A program made the position numbers and the translations under genes. The notes beneath the pieces are model-generated. The model was given only the letters and a program-made list of their open reading frames with translations. It made no database searches and was not told the DNA's origin. Of a stretch of DNA of 64,000 nucleotides, positions 42,818 through 50,570 are shown piece by piece. Location: positions 186,001 through 250,000 of the forward strand of contig NZ_VNHW01000005.1 in NCBI RefSeq assembly GCF_008124835.1, given 5' to 3'. Position 1 is the first letter of the stretch. Every line of letters begins with the position of its first letter. The DNA comes from Blastococcus xanthinilyticus (GTDB taxonomy: Bacteria > Actinomycetota > Actinomycetes > Mycobacteriales > Geodermatophilaceae).

Positions 42818-43822
42818 ATGACGTTCCGCCCCGCCCTCCGCGGCGCCGCCACCCTCGCGGCCGCCGCCCTCGTCGTCACCGGTTGCGGCTCCGGCGACGA
42901 GGCCGCCTCCCCCGAGGCGTCCGGGGGAACCACCGCCGCGTCCTCCGGCGACTTCCCGGCCACCGTCGAGACCGCCTTCGGCGACGTGACGGTCGAGGAG
43001 GAGCCCGAGCGGGTGGTGGCCCTGGGCTGGTCGGACGCGGAGACCGCGCTCGCGCTCGGTGTGCAGCCGGTCGGCGCCAGCGACTGGCTCGCCGTCGGCG
43101 GCGACGACGGGCTGGGCGACTGGGTCGAGCAGGGCTACGACGAGCCGCCGGTGCTCATCGAGACCCTCGAGCCCAGCTACGAGGAGATCGCCGCGCTGCA
43201 GCCGGACCTGATCCTCGACACCCGGTCCTCCGGTGAGCAGGAGCGCTACGACCTGCTCAGCCAGATCGCCCCGACCATCGCCCCGCCCGAGGGCGTCGGG
43301 CCGTACCAGACCACCTGGCAGCAGCAGCTGGAGATGATCGGCACGGCGCTGGGCGAGACGGAGCAGGCGGCCGAGCTGGAGGCCGAGGTCGAGCAGGCCT
43401 TCACCGAGGCCGCCGCCGCGCACCCGGAGTTCGACGGCACCGAGGTCGCCGTCGGCGCCTTCACCTCCGAGGGCTTCGGCGCCTACGTCAGCGGCGACTC
43501 GCGCGTGCAGTTCATGGAGCAGCTGGGCTTCGAGAACAAGACCGCGATCGAGGAGCTGGCGACGGAGAACTTCTTCGTGCCGGTCAGCGAGGAGCAGCTG
43601 GACCTGCTCGACGCCGAGCTCACGGTGGCCTTCCCGATCTTCGTGGAGGCTTCGGAGTTCACCGGCAACCCGGTGTGGCAGTCGCTGCCCTCGGTCCAGG
43701 AGGGGCGCGCGGTCGTCCTCGACGACCTGACGGTGCTCAACGCCTTCTCCAGCGCGTCGGCGCCCGGCCTGCTGTACGCGATCGACGAGACGGTGCCAGT
43801 GTTCGCGGACGCGCTCGGCTGA
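42818..43822 (+). CDS. Iron-siderophore ABC transporter substrate-binding lipoprotein
   Basis: 334 residues. Signal peptide with lipobox VVTGC and an acidic Ser/Thr linker, then a class III (FhuD/FepB-like) binding protein: VEEEPERVVALGWSDAETAL, YEEIAALQPDLILDTRSS, and the C-terminal AFSSASAPGLLYAIDETVP. ATG at 42818 follows GAGGAG. An iron box overlaps the promoter, so it should be made when iron is scarce. No permease or ATPase accompanies it; it would have to share those of another locus. Confidence 0.9.
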   Translation: MTFRPALRGAATLAAAALVVTGCGSGDEAASPEASGGTTAASSGDFPATVETAFGDVTVEEEPERVVALGWSDAETALALGVQPVGASDWLAVGGDDGLGDWVEQGYDEPPVLIETLEPSYEEIAALQPDLILDTRSSGEQERYDLLSQIAPTIAPPEGVGPYQTTWQQQLEMIGTALGETEQAAELEAEVEQAFTEAAAAHPEFDGTEVAVGAFTSEGFGAYVSGDSRVQFMEQLGFENKTAIEELATENFFVPVSEEQLDLLDAELTVAFPIFVEASEFTGNPVWQSLPSVQEGRAVVLDDLTVLNAFSSASAPGLLYAIDETVPVFADALG

Positions 43823-43838
43823 TCGCGCTCGGCTGATC
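43811..43838. repeat. 14-bp tandem duplication over the lipoprotein stop codon
   Basis: GCGCTCGGCTGATC is repeated exactly twice in tandem, the first copy containing the stop codon. It looks like a recent slippage duplication. The convergent mftE gene ends 24 bases farther on; a small GGTC-TCCG-GACC stem lies between. Confidence 0.55.
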
Positions 43839-43861
43839 GGTCTCCGGACCCCGCCGGGCGC

Positions 43862-44572
43862 TCACCCGAGGAGCCGCCCGGCGGGGTCCACCCGCCACTC
43901 CCGCACCGCCGCGGCCAGCCGCCCGGCCAGGTCCACCACCAGCTCCGCCCCCTCGGCCGCCGACGCGCCCGCCGGATCGCCGAGCACGCCGTTCGGGCTG
44001 ACCGCCCGCACGCCCTCGGCCCGCATGCGGGGCAGCAGCTCCCGCAGCGGCGCGGTCTCCCCCCGCTCGGCGCGGTCCGCACGGACCACAGCGGGTTCCA
44101 CGTGCAACATCAGCGACGTCTCGGTGCGCCCCGCGTGCGCGTCACCGGCGCGGACGGCGAGCGGCCACCAGGCGACGTCCCGCCCCTCCGCACGCAGCCG
44201 CGGCACCGCGGCGCGCAGGGCGTCGTAGTTGCCACCATGGCCGTTCACGACCAGCAGCCGGCCGGCCCAGCGGCCGGCCGAGCGCCCGTACTCCACCAGC
44301 AGCGCCGTCAGCGCCTCCGTACCGATCGACACCGTGCCCGGGAAGCCCTCGTGCTCCCCGCTGGCCCCGTAGGCGATCGCCGGGGCGAGCAGCGCGCCGT
44401 CGATCCCCGGCAGCGCGGCCCGCGCCACCGCCTCCGCCGTCCGGGTGTCGGTCGCCAGCGGCAGGTGGGGTCCGTGCTGCTCGACCGCGCCCAGCGGCAC
44501 GACGACCAGCGGCCGGTCGGGGAGCTCCGGCCAGGTGGCGTCGCCGAGTGCCCGCCCCGCCCACACCGTCAC
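43862..44572 (-). CDS. mftE: Mycofactocin precursor peptidase (creatininase family)
   Basis: 236 residues. VVPLGAVEQHGPHLPLATDT and VVNGHGGNYDAL carry the metal ligands of the creatininase fold, and AGDAHAGRTETSLML the third set. MftE cleaves the modified MftA C-terminus to release the Val-Tyr-derived core (AHDP). GTG at 44572 chosen as the first start after poor-quality upstream text. Here it stands apart from mftC, with two unrelated plus-strand genes between. Confidence 0.9.
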   Translation of the reverse strand: MTVWAGRALGDATWPELPDRPLVVVPLGAVEQHGPHLPLATDTRTAEAVARAALPGIDGALLAPAIAYGASGEHEGFPGTVSIGTEALTALLVEYGRSAGRWAGRLLVVNGHGGNYDALRAAVPRLRAEGRDVAWWPLAVRAGDAHAGRTETSLMLHVEPAVVRADRAERGETAPLRELLPRMRAEGVRAVSPNGVLGDPAGASAAEGAELVVDLAGRLAAAVREWRVDPAGRLLG

Positions 44573-44605
44573 CGTCCCAGGCTCGCACGACGGCAGACTG
44601 GCCCC

Positions 44606-44983
44606 ATGGCTCCCCGTCGCTGCCCCTGCGGAACCGGCCTGCCCTACGCCGGGTGCTGCGGCCCCCGGCACGACGGCTCGGCCCCGGCGGCGACCGCCGA
44701 GCAGCTGATGCGCTCGCGGTACAGCGCCTTCGCCGTCGGCGACGCCGGGTACCTGCTCGCCACCTGGCACCCGAGCACCCGGCCGCGGACCCTCGACCTG
44801 GACCCCGCGCTGCGCTGGACCGGCCTGGACGTCCTGGCCACCACCGGCGGCGGGCTGCTCGACCGCGCGGGGACGGTGGAGTTCCGCGCGCACTGGCGCT
44901 CCGGCGGCGAGGACGGCGACCAGTACGAGGTCAGCCGGTTCGTCCGGGAGGACGGCGCCTGGAGCTACGTCGACGCCGCCTGA
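44606..44983 (+). CDS. YchJ/UPF0225 family SEC-C protein
   Basis: 125 residues. The N-terminal CPCGTGLPYAGCCGP is the SEC-C zinc motif; SRYSAFAVGDAGYLLATWHP and HWRSGGEDGDQYEVSRFVRE are the conserved NTF2-like core. Function not established. ATG at 44606. It lies divergent from mftE and interrupts the mycofactocin genes, with no evident link to them. Confidence 0.9.
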   Translation: MAPRRCPCGTGLPYAGCCGPRHDGSAPAATAEQLMRSRYSAFAVGDAGYLLATWHPSTRPRTLDLDPALRWTGLDVLATTGGGLLDRAGTVEFRAHWRSGGEDGDQYEVSRFVREDGAWSYVDAA

Positions 44984-45039
44984 GCGCCGCCGCGGCCGGG
45001 CCAGGTGTGGGCCGTCCGGTCGCGGGCAACAGAGCAGGC

Positions 45040-45519
45040 ATGACTACCGAGGACACCCGCAAGGTCGCCGAGCTGATCAAGGGGGAGCGGTTCGGCTTCC
45101 TCACCACCCTGACGCCCGAGGGCAAGCTGACCAGCCGTCCGATGACGCTGCAGGAGGTCGAGTTCGACGGCGACCTGTGGTTCTTCGCCGAGCGCAGCTC
45201 CCACCCGGTGGCCCACATCGCCGCCCAGCCCCAGGTGAACGTCGGCATCGGCTCCGGCGGCACCTGGGTGTCGCTCACCGGGCACGCCCGCGTGGTCGAG
45301 GACCTCGCGAAGAAGAAGGAGCTGTGGAACGGCGGCGTCGAGGCCTGGTTCCCCAACGGCCCCGAGGACCCCGAGGTCGTGCTGCTCAAGGTGGAGGGCG
45401 ACTCCGCGGAGTACTGGGACAGCCCCGGCGGCCGGCTGGCCACCGCGTTCAGCTTCGTGAAGGCCAAGGCGACCGGCGAGCGCATCGACGCCGGCGAGAA
45501 CAAGAAGGTCGACCTCTAG
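45040..45519 (+). CDS. Pyridoxamine 5'-phosphate oxidase-like, general stress protein 26 family
   Basis: 159 residues. GFLTTLTPEGKLTSRPMT and DLWFFAERSSHPVAHIAAQP form the split beta-barrel flavin-binding core; ELWNGGVEAWFPNGPEDPE and DSAEYWDSPGG are typical of the GSP26 branch. Such proteins bind FMN, FAD or F420-like cofactors. ATG 45040 follows GAGCAGG. It converges on mftC, whose stop is 14 bases away. Confidence 0.88.
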   Translation: MTTEDTRKVAELIKGERFGFLTTLTPEGKLTSRPMTLQEVEFDGDLWFFAERSSHPVAHIAAQPQVNVGIGSGGTWVSLTGHARVVEDLAKKKELWNGGVEAWFPNGPEDPEVVLLKVEGDSAEYWDSPGGRLATAFSFVKAKATGERIDAGENKKVDL

Positions 45520-45532
45520 GGGCCGGCGCTCC

Positions 45533-46768
45533 TCAGCGCAGGTCGAGCCCGGCCAGCGGCGACTCGTCGCAGGCCTTCGCGGGGGGCAGCGCCGGCATGC
45601 CGAGCAGCGTCGGCTGCCCGCGGACCGGACCGGTGTGCGAGTGGTCGATGTGGCTGCGCGGCGCCACCAGCTCGGCGTCGCGGGCGGCCAGCGCCGTCTC
45701 CCCGTAGCCCTGCACGCACTCGGGGTCGGGCCCGTCCAGCGGCAGCCCGGTGAAGAACTTCGCGGCCATGCAGCCACCGCGGCAGGCGTCGAAGTGCGCG
45801 CACTTCGTGCAGGCGCCGCCGGTCTGCGGGCTGCGCAGGTCGGCGAACAGCTCGGAGGACTGCCAGACCCGCTGGAAGCCGCCCTCGTCGCGGACGTTGC
45901 CGGCGAGGAAGTTCTCGTGGATGGCGAACGGGCAGGCGTAGACGTCGCCGACCGGGTCGATCAGGCAGACGACGCGGCCGGCGCCGCACAGGTTCAGCCC
46001 TGGCAGCGCCTCGCCGAAGGCCGACAGGTGGAAGAACGAGTCACCGGTCAGGACGCCGTCGCCGTTGGCCAGCAGCCACTGGTAGAGGTCCTTCTGCTGG
46101 GCCATCGTGGGGTGCAGCTGGTCCCAGACGTCGGCCCCCCGGCCGGACGGGCGCAGCCGGGTGATCCGCAGCTGGGCGCCGAAGGAGTCGGTGAGCGCCT
46201 TGAAGGCGTCCAGCTGCCCGGCGTTCTCCCGGGTCACGACGACGGAGACCTTGACGTCCTTCATCCCGGCCTCGGCCAGGTTCTCCAGCGCCCGGATCGC
46301 GGTGGCGTAGGAGCCGGTGCCGCGGACGCGGTCGTTGACCTCGGCGGTGGCGCCGTCCAGGGAGATCTGCACGTCGACGTAGTCGGTGCGGGCCAGCTGC
46401 GCAGCGCGGGTCCTGTCCAGCTTGATGCCGTTGGTGGAGAACTTGACGCCGACGTCGTGGCCGATGGCGTAGTCGAGGAGGTGCCAGAAGTCCGGCCGCA
46501 CGGTCGGCTCACCGCCGCCGACGTTGACGTAGAAGACCTGCATCCGCTGCAGCTCGTCGATGACCGCCTCCGCCTCGGCGGTGGAGAGCTCGCGCGGGTC
46601 GCGCCGTCCGGAGGAGGACAGGCAGTGCGCGCACGCCAGGTTGCAGGCGTAGGTGAGCTCCCACGTGAGGCAGATCGGGGCGTCGAGGCCGTACTCGAAC
46701 TGGTCGATCAGCCGCCCGCCGACCGGGCGCTCGGGCGTGCTCGGACGGGACGGCAGGACGGCGGTCAC
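45533..46768 (-). CDS. mftC: Mycofactocin radical SAM maturase
   Basis: 411 residues. TYACNLACAHCLSS is the CxxxCxxC SAM-cluster motif, and VNVGGGEPTVRPDF the GGE motif. The C-terminal half has the SPASM-type Cys set (NLCGAGRVVC, YACPFAIHEN, CTKCAHFDACRGGC) for auxiliary Fe-S clusters. MftC decarboxylates the C-terminal Tyr of MftA and then forms the Val-Tyr carbon-carbon bond. Its GTG overlaps the mftB stop as GTGA, giving the compact A-B-C order. Iron demand of its clusters is notable next to an iron-box gene. Confidence 0.96.
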   Translation of the reverse strand: MTAVLPSRPSTPERPVGGRLIDQFEYGLDAPICLTWELTYACNLACAHCLSSSGRRDPRELSTAEAEAVIDELQRMQVFYVNVGGGEPTVRPDFWHLLDYAIGHDVGVKFSTNGIKLDRTRAAQLARTDYVDVQISLDGATAEVNDRVRGTGSYATAIRALENLAEAGMKDVKVSVVVTRENAGQLDAFKALTDSFGAQLRITRLRPSGRGADVWDQLHPTMAQQKDLYQWLLANGDGVLTGDSFFHLSAFGEALPGLNLCGAGRVVCLIDPVGDVYACPFAIHENFLAGNVRDEGGFQRVWQSSELFADLRSPQTGGACTKCAHFDACRGGCMAAKFFTGLPLDGPDPECVQGYGETALAARDAELVAPRSHIDHSHTGPVRGQPTLLGMPALPPAKACDESPLAGLDLR

Positions 46769-47064
46769 GCGGGCTCCCGGGGGGTGATCATCTGCGAGCG
46801 GGCGAGGTCGGCCAGCGCCTTCACGTACGCGGGGCGCTGGGCCTCGGTCACGCCGCAGGCGGTGAGCGTCGCGGCGGCGGTCGGGTGGTCGGCCAAGGCC
46901 TCGACGACGGCGACCAGCTGCTTCGACTTCAGGAAGGACAGCTTCCTGGTGCTGAACGAGTAGACCAGCGCGCCGAAGGGTTCCGGGCGCAGCGCCACCG
47001 ATGGCGACCTGCGCCAGGGCTGGTCGACGTCGAACGCAGTGCTTCCCGGAGCGGCGGTGGTCAC
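46765..47064 (-). CDS. mftB: Mycofactocin precursor chaperone (RRE protein)
   Basis: 99 residues. RRSPSVALRPEPFGALVYSF with FSTRKLSFLKSKQLVAVVEA is the PqqD-like RRE fold that binds the MftA leader and presents it to MftC. LTACGVTEAQRPAYVKAL closes the protein. GTG at 47064 lies 10 bases downstream of the mftA stop. Confidence 0.94.
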   Translation of the reverse strand: MTTAAPGSTAFDVDQPWRRSPSVALRPEPFGALVYSFSTRKLSFLKSKQLVAVVEALADHPTAAATLTACGVTEAQRPAYVKALADLARSQMITPREPA

Positions 47065-47074
47065 GGTGCGTCGG

Positions 47075-47194
47075 TCAGTAGACGCCGCACATGCCGTCGA
47101 TGGAGACCTCCTCGACGAGCGACTCCTCGACGAGGGCCTCCTCGGTCGCCGGGGCCTCGGGGGCAGGGACGTCGGTCTGCGTGGGCTCGGGCAT
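47075..47194 (-). CDS. mftA: Mycofactocin precursor peptide
   Basis: 39 residues, found as the tail of a longer frame. The acidic leader (TEEALVEESLVEEVSIDG) ends in the conserved core MCGVY; the final Val-Tyr is the part converted into the redox cofactor. ATG at 47194 has GAGGTCCTC upstream. It is followed immediately by mftB and mftC, so one message can make precursor, chaperone and maturase. A 17-bp palindrome lies 44 bases upstream. Confidence 0.95.
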   Translation of the reverse strand: MPEPTQTDVPAPEAPATEEALVEESLVEEVSIDGMCGVY

Positions 47195-47237
47195 GAGGAC
47201 CTCCGTGAGTGCGGTCACATCGACCCGGCGGACGTTA

Positions 47238-47254
47238 GTGACACCCGGTGCCAG
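47238..47254. promoter_or_regulatory. Putative MftR operator, mftA/mftR side
   Basis: GTGACAC-CCG-GTGCCAG, a 7-3-7 near-palindrome in the divergent mftA/mftR promoter. It shares layout and most bases with the perfect site before mftD and is likewise preceded by TTA/TAA. One site here could control both mftABC and mftR. Confidence 0.6.
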
Positions 47255-47300
47255 GAGCAACCCCGGGGTCCCCCGCCGGCCCGACCGGCAGAATGCGCGC

Positions 47301-47885
47301 GTGACGGAGACGAGGACGGCGCCGGACGGGCGGGCCCGGGTGGAGCGGGCGGCCCTGGACCTGTTCCGCACGCGGGGGTTCGAGAACGTCACCAGCGACG
47401 AGGTGGCCGACTCGGCCGGGATCAGCCGGCGGACCTTCTTCCGCTACTTCGCCACCAAAGCCGACGCGGTCTGGGGCGACTTCGCCGGCCACGTCCGCCG
47501 CCTCGAGCAGCTGCTCGACGCGACCGACCCGGCCGCACCGGTGCTCGGCTCGGTCTGCGCCGCCTACGTGGAGGTCAACGACTACCCCGACGAGGAGCTG
47601 CCGCTGCTGCGCGAGCGCATGCGGCTGATCCTCACCGAACCCGCGCTCCTGGCGCACAGCCAGCTCCGCTTCGCCGAGATCGACCGCGTCGTCGCCGGGC
47701 ACGTCGCGGCGCGCCGCGGGGGCTCCCCCACCGCGCTGCTGCCCCGGCTCGTCGCCGCCGGCACGCGGGCCGCGGCCACGACCGCGTTCGAGACCTGGAT
47801 CGGCGAGGACGGCGCGCCGCTCACCCAGCACCTCCACCTGGCCTTCGCCGAGCTCGCCGGGGGCTTCCCCAGCCTGCGGAGGTGA
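47301..47885 (+). CDS. mftR: TetR-family regulator of the mycofactocin cluster
   Basis: 194 residues. ALDLFRTRGFENVTSDEVAD and GISRRTFFRYFATKADAVW form the TetR helix-turn-helix; the rest is the ligand domain. GTG at 47301, divergent from mftA. In mycobacteria MftR represses the cluster and responds to acyl-CoA ligands; the palindromes at 47238 and 47943 are its likely targets here. Confidence 0.88.
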   Translation: MTETRTAPDGRARVERAALDLFRTRGFENVTSDEVADSAGISRRTFFRYFATKADAVWGDFAGHVRRLEQLLDATDPAAPVLGSVCAAYVEVNDYPDEELPLLRERMRLILTEPALLAHSQLRFAEIDRVVAGHVAARRGGSPTALLPRLVAAGTRAAATTAFETWIGEDGAPLTQHLHLAFAELAGGFPSLRR

Positions 47886-47942
47886 CCCGCGCGGGGCGCG
47901 GGACGACGGCCCTGTGGCGTGCGTCTCTCCCCCACCGCTAAC

Positions 47943-47959
47943 GTGGCACTCAGTGCCAC
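47943..47959. promoter_or_regulatory. Putative MftR operator, mftD side
   Basis: GTGGCAC-TCA-GTGCCAC, a perfect 7-3-7 palindrome, 55 bases before the mftD ATG and preceded by CTAAC. It pairs with the 47238 site as two matches to GTGRCAC-N3-GTGCCAS bracketing mftR. Confidence 0.65.
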
Positions 47960-48014
47960 CGGCCGTCGCGGCCGGTCCAGCGCCCGGCGCACCCGGGCCG
48001 TCGAGGAGGTCCGC

Positions 48015-49247
48015 ATGGCCAGCGCGTGGTTCGAGTCCGTCGCCGAGGCCCAGCGGCGGGCCAAGAAGCGGCTGCCCAAGGGCGTCTACGGCGCCCTGGT
48101 CGCCGGCTCCGAGCGCGGCCTGACGCTGGAGGACAACCTCGCGGCCTTCGCCGAGATCGGCTTCGCGCCGCACACCGCGGGCCTGGCGAACGAGCGGAAC
48201 ATGGGCGTGACCGTCATGGGGCAGCCCATGTCGATGCCGGTGCTGATCAGCCCCACCGGCGTGCAGGCGGTGCACCCCGACGGAGAGGTGGCCGTTGCCC
48301 GTGCGGCCGCCGCGCGCGGGGTGGCGATGGGGCTCTCCTCCTTCGCCAGCAAGCCCATCGAGGACGTCGTGGCGGCCAACCCGCAGACGTTCTTCCAGAT
48401 GTACTGGGTGGGCAGCCGCGAGGAGATGCTCGGTCGCATGGAGCGGGCCCGCCGCGCCGGGGCCGTCGGGCTGATCGCGACGCTGGACTGGTCGTTCGCC
48501 TACGGCCGCGACTGGGGCAGCCCGTTCATCCCGGAGAAGATCGACCTCCAGGCCGCCCGGCGGTACGCGCCGCAGGTCCTGGTCAAGCCGCGCTGGCTGC
48601 TGGACTTCGCCCGCACCGGGCAGATCCCCGACCTCACCGTGCCGAACATGGTGGCCACCCCGGGCGACCCGGCGCCCACCTTCTTCGGCGCGTACGGCAT
48701 GTGGCAGCAGTCGCCCATGCCCTCCTGGGACGACGTCGCGTGGCTGCGCGAGCAGTGGGACGGGCCGTTCATGCTCAAGGGCGTCATGCGGGTGGACGAC
48801 GCCAGGCGCGCCGTCGACGCCGGCGTCACCGCCATCTCGGTGTCCAACCACGGCGGCAACAACCTCGACGGCACCCCCGCCTCGCTGCGGGCCCTGCCCG
48901 CCGTCGCCGAGGCCGTCGGTGACCAGATCGAGGTCCTCCTCGACGGCGGCATCCGCCGCGGCGGCGACGTCGCCAAGGCGCTCGCCCTGGGCGCGAAGGC
49001 GGTCATGATCGGCCGCGCGTACCTGTGGGGCCTCGCGGCCAACGGGCAGGCCGGCGTGGAGAACGTGCTGGACCTGCTGCGCGACGGGCTCGGCTCGGCG
49101 ATGGTCGGCCTCGGCCGGCCGGACGTGTCGGAGCTCTGCCGCGACGACCTCGTCGTCCCGGCGGACTTCGAGCGGCAGCTCGGCAGCGCCGCCGTCGACA
49201 ACGCGCTGCTCGGCACCTCGCCCGCGCGGCGGCGCCGCGAGGCCTGA
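48015..49247 (+). CDS. mftD: Mycofactocin FMN-dependent oxidase (LldD-like)
   Basis: 410 residues. PVLISPTGVQAVHPDGE, GLSSFASKPIEDV, DWSFAYGRDWGSP, FMLKGVMRVDDARRAVDAG, SVSNHGGNNLDG and LLDGGIRRGGDVAKALALGA match the FMN-binding alpha-hydroxyacid oxidase barrel, with His-Gly-Gly as catalytic base. MftD oxidatively deaminates AHDP to the biologically active pre-mycofactocin. ATG 48015 has GAGGAGGT 6 bases ahead. Confidence 0.95.
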   Translation: MASAWFESVAEAQRRAKKRLPKGVYGALVAGSERGLTLEDNLAAFAEIGFAPHTAGLANERNMGVTVMGQPMSMPVLISPTGVQAVHPDGEVAVARAAAARGVAMGLSSFASKPIEDVVAANPQTFFQMYWVGSREEMLGRMERARRAGAVGLIATLDWSFAYGRDWGSPFIPEKIDLQAARRYAPQVLVKPRWLLDFARTGQIPDLTVPNMVATPGDPAPTFFGAYGMWQQSPMPSWDDVAWLREQWDGPFMLKGVMRVDDARRAVDAGVTAISVSNHGGNNLDGTPASLRALPAVAEAVGDQIEVLLDGGIRRGGDVAKALALGAKAVMIGRAYLWGLAANGQAGVENVLDLLRDGLGSAMVGLGRPDVSELCRDDLVVPADFERQLGSAAVDNALLGTSPARRRREA

Positions 49248-49291
49248 GCCAGGATCCTGACGCGGGCGGCCCGGCCTGCCAGGATGTCGGC

Positions 49292-49720
49292 GTGACCCAG
49301 CCGGTGCGCCCCGAGGACCTGCGCATCTCCGACGCCGAGCGGACGTCGGTGGCGGCGGCGCTGCAGCGCGCCCACGAGGCCGGGCAGCTGGACCTGAACG
49401 AGTTCGACCAGCGGGTGCAGGCGGTGTGGGCCTCCCGCACCCGCGGCGACCTCGCCCGGGTCACCGCCGACCTCCCCGCCCTGCCCCCACCGCCAGGTCC
49501 GCGCCGGGCGTTCACCGGCGACGACGCCGGCACCGCGATGAAAGTGCTCACCACCATCTGGCTGTGCATCAGCCTGGTGAACCTGGTGCTGTGGGGCATC
49601 CTCGAGCTGACGGTGGGCGGGATCCACCCGTGGTGGCTCTACGTGGCCCTGCCGCCGGGGGCGGTGCTCGGGACGCTGTACGCGATCGGCGTCGGCCGGC
49701 CGGGCCCCGGCCGCAGCTAG
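49292..49720 (+). CDS. DUF1707/SHOCT-like membrane protein
   Basis: 142 residues. LRISDAERTSVAAALQRAHE plus GQLDLNEFDQRVQAVWASRTR is the DUF1707 helical domain common in actinobacteria. Two hydrophobic segments (IWLCISLVNLVLWGILELTV and LYVALPPGAVLGTLYAIGV) make the C-terminal membrane part. GTG start at 49292. Function unknown. Confidence 0.85.
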   Translation: MTQPVRPEDLRISDAERTSVAAALQRAHEAGQLDLNEFDQRVQAVWASRTRGDLARVTADLPALPPPPGPRRAFTGDDAGTAMKVLTTIWLCISLVNLVLWGILELTVGGIHPWWLYVALPPGAVLGTLYAIGVGRPGPGRS

Positions 49721-49736
49721 GACCCGGCCGCCGGCG

Positions 49737-49940
49737 TCAGCGGCCCAGCAGGCCGCCCAGCCCGCCACCCCCGCCCAGCTTCTTCACCAGGTCCATCGGG
49801 TCGATCCCGAACTTCTGCAGCAGCCCGGCGTCGCGCTCGGTGTCCACCTGCCCGGGGAGCTCCTGGTCGGCCTGCTGGGCCTTGTCGTGGTCACCCTGCG
49901 AGCGCAGCAGCTCGAGGATCTGTGCCTTGTCGATGTTCAT
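49737..49940 (-). CDS. Small conserved protein, unknown function
   Basis: 67 residues, MNIDKAQILELLRSQGDHDK then QQADQELPGQVDTERDAGLL and a Gly-rich tail. Similar short proteins with this N-terminus are widespread in actinobacteria without a known role. ATG at 49940; convergent with the DUF1707 gene, 16 bases between stops. Confidence 0.72.
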   Translation of the reverse strand: MNIDKAQILELLRSQGDHDKAQQADQELPGQVDTERDAGLLQKFGIDPMDLVKKLGGGGGLGGLLGR

Positions 49941-49991
49941 GGCCGGGCGGTACCCCCTACCGGGCGGATGACGCGCTCGGGGCGGGTCGGG

Positions 49992-50513
49992 CTACCCGGC
50001 GGCCGGGTCCAGCAGCGCCGCCCGCCGGCGCAGCCGGAGCAGGAGGTAGCGGTGCGCGGCGGCGAACGCGGCCCACGATGCGGCGCCCACCCACCACCAC
50101 GCGGACCCGGTGACGGCCAGGGCCGCCGCCAGAGCCGTCATGAGGAGGAGGAACGCCGGCCCCCAGCGGCGCTGACGCTCCAGTGGCTCCAGCTGGGCCA
50201 GGGCGAGCTGGTGGGCCGCCCCCCGCACATCCGGATCGGCCGGGACCGGGCCCCGGGACGCCGCCCGCCGCACCCGCCGGGACAGGCCCTCCGGCGACCG
50301 CGCGGCGGCCTCGCGCACACCCCGGTTCTGCCGGTGGGTGACCGGCCCCATGATCGCACCGAAGAACAGGCCCATCAGTCCGCCGTAGACCAGCGCCTCG
50401 GCCCAGCTCTCTGCCTCGCCGAGCCGCATGTAGAGCACCCAGAACAGCCCGAACAGGCCGCCGGTGACCACCGACAGAACCCAGACCGGAGCGTTCAGCA
50501 GGCGTTCACGCAT
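49992..50513 (-). CDS. Predicted membrane protein, unrecognised
   Basis: 173 residues from ATG 50513; GTG 50558 would add 15 residues. Two N-terminal hydrophobic segments (PVWVLSVVTGGLFGLFWVLY and ALVYGGLMGLFFGAIMGPV) and two C-terminal ones (FLLLMTALAAALAVTGSAWW, GAASWAAFAAAHRYLLL) flank a cytosolic helical stretch with SPEGLSRRVRRAASRG. No family recognised. Confidence 0.7.
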   Translation of the reverse strand: MRERLLNAPVWVLSVVTGGLFGLFWVLYMRLGEAESWAEALVYGGLMGLFFGAIMGPVTHRQNRGVREAAARSPEGLSRRVRRAASRGPVPADPDVRGAAHQLALAQLEPLERQRRWGPAFLLLMTALAAALAVTGSAWWWVGAASWAAFAAAHRYLLLRLRRRAALLDPAAG

Positions 50514-50570
50514 GCGGCCATGTTGCGGGCCGACCGGCTTGGTCGCGGCACCGTTCACCCGCTCGCGTGA

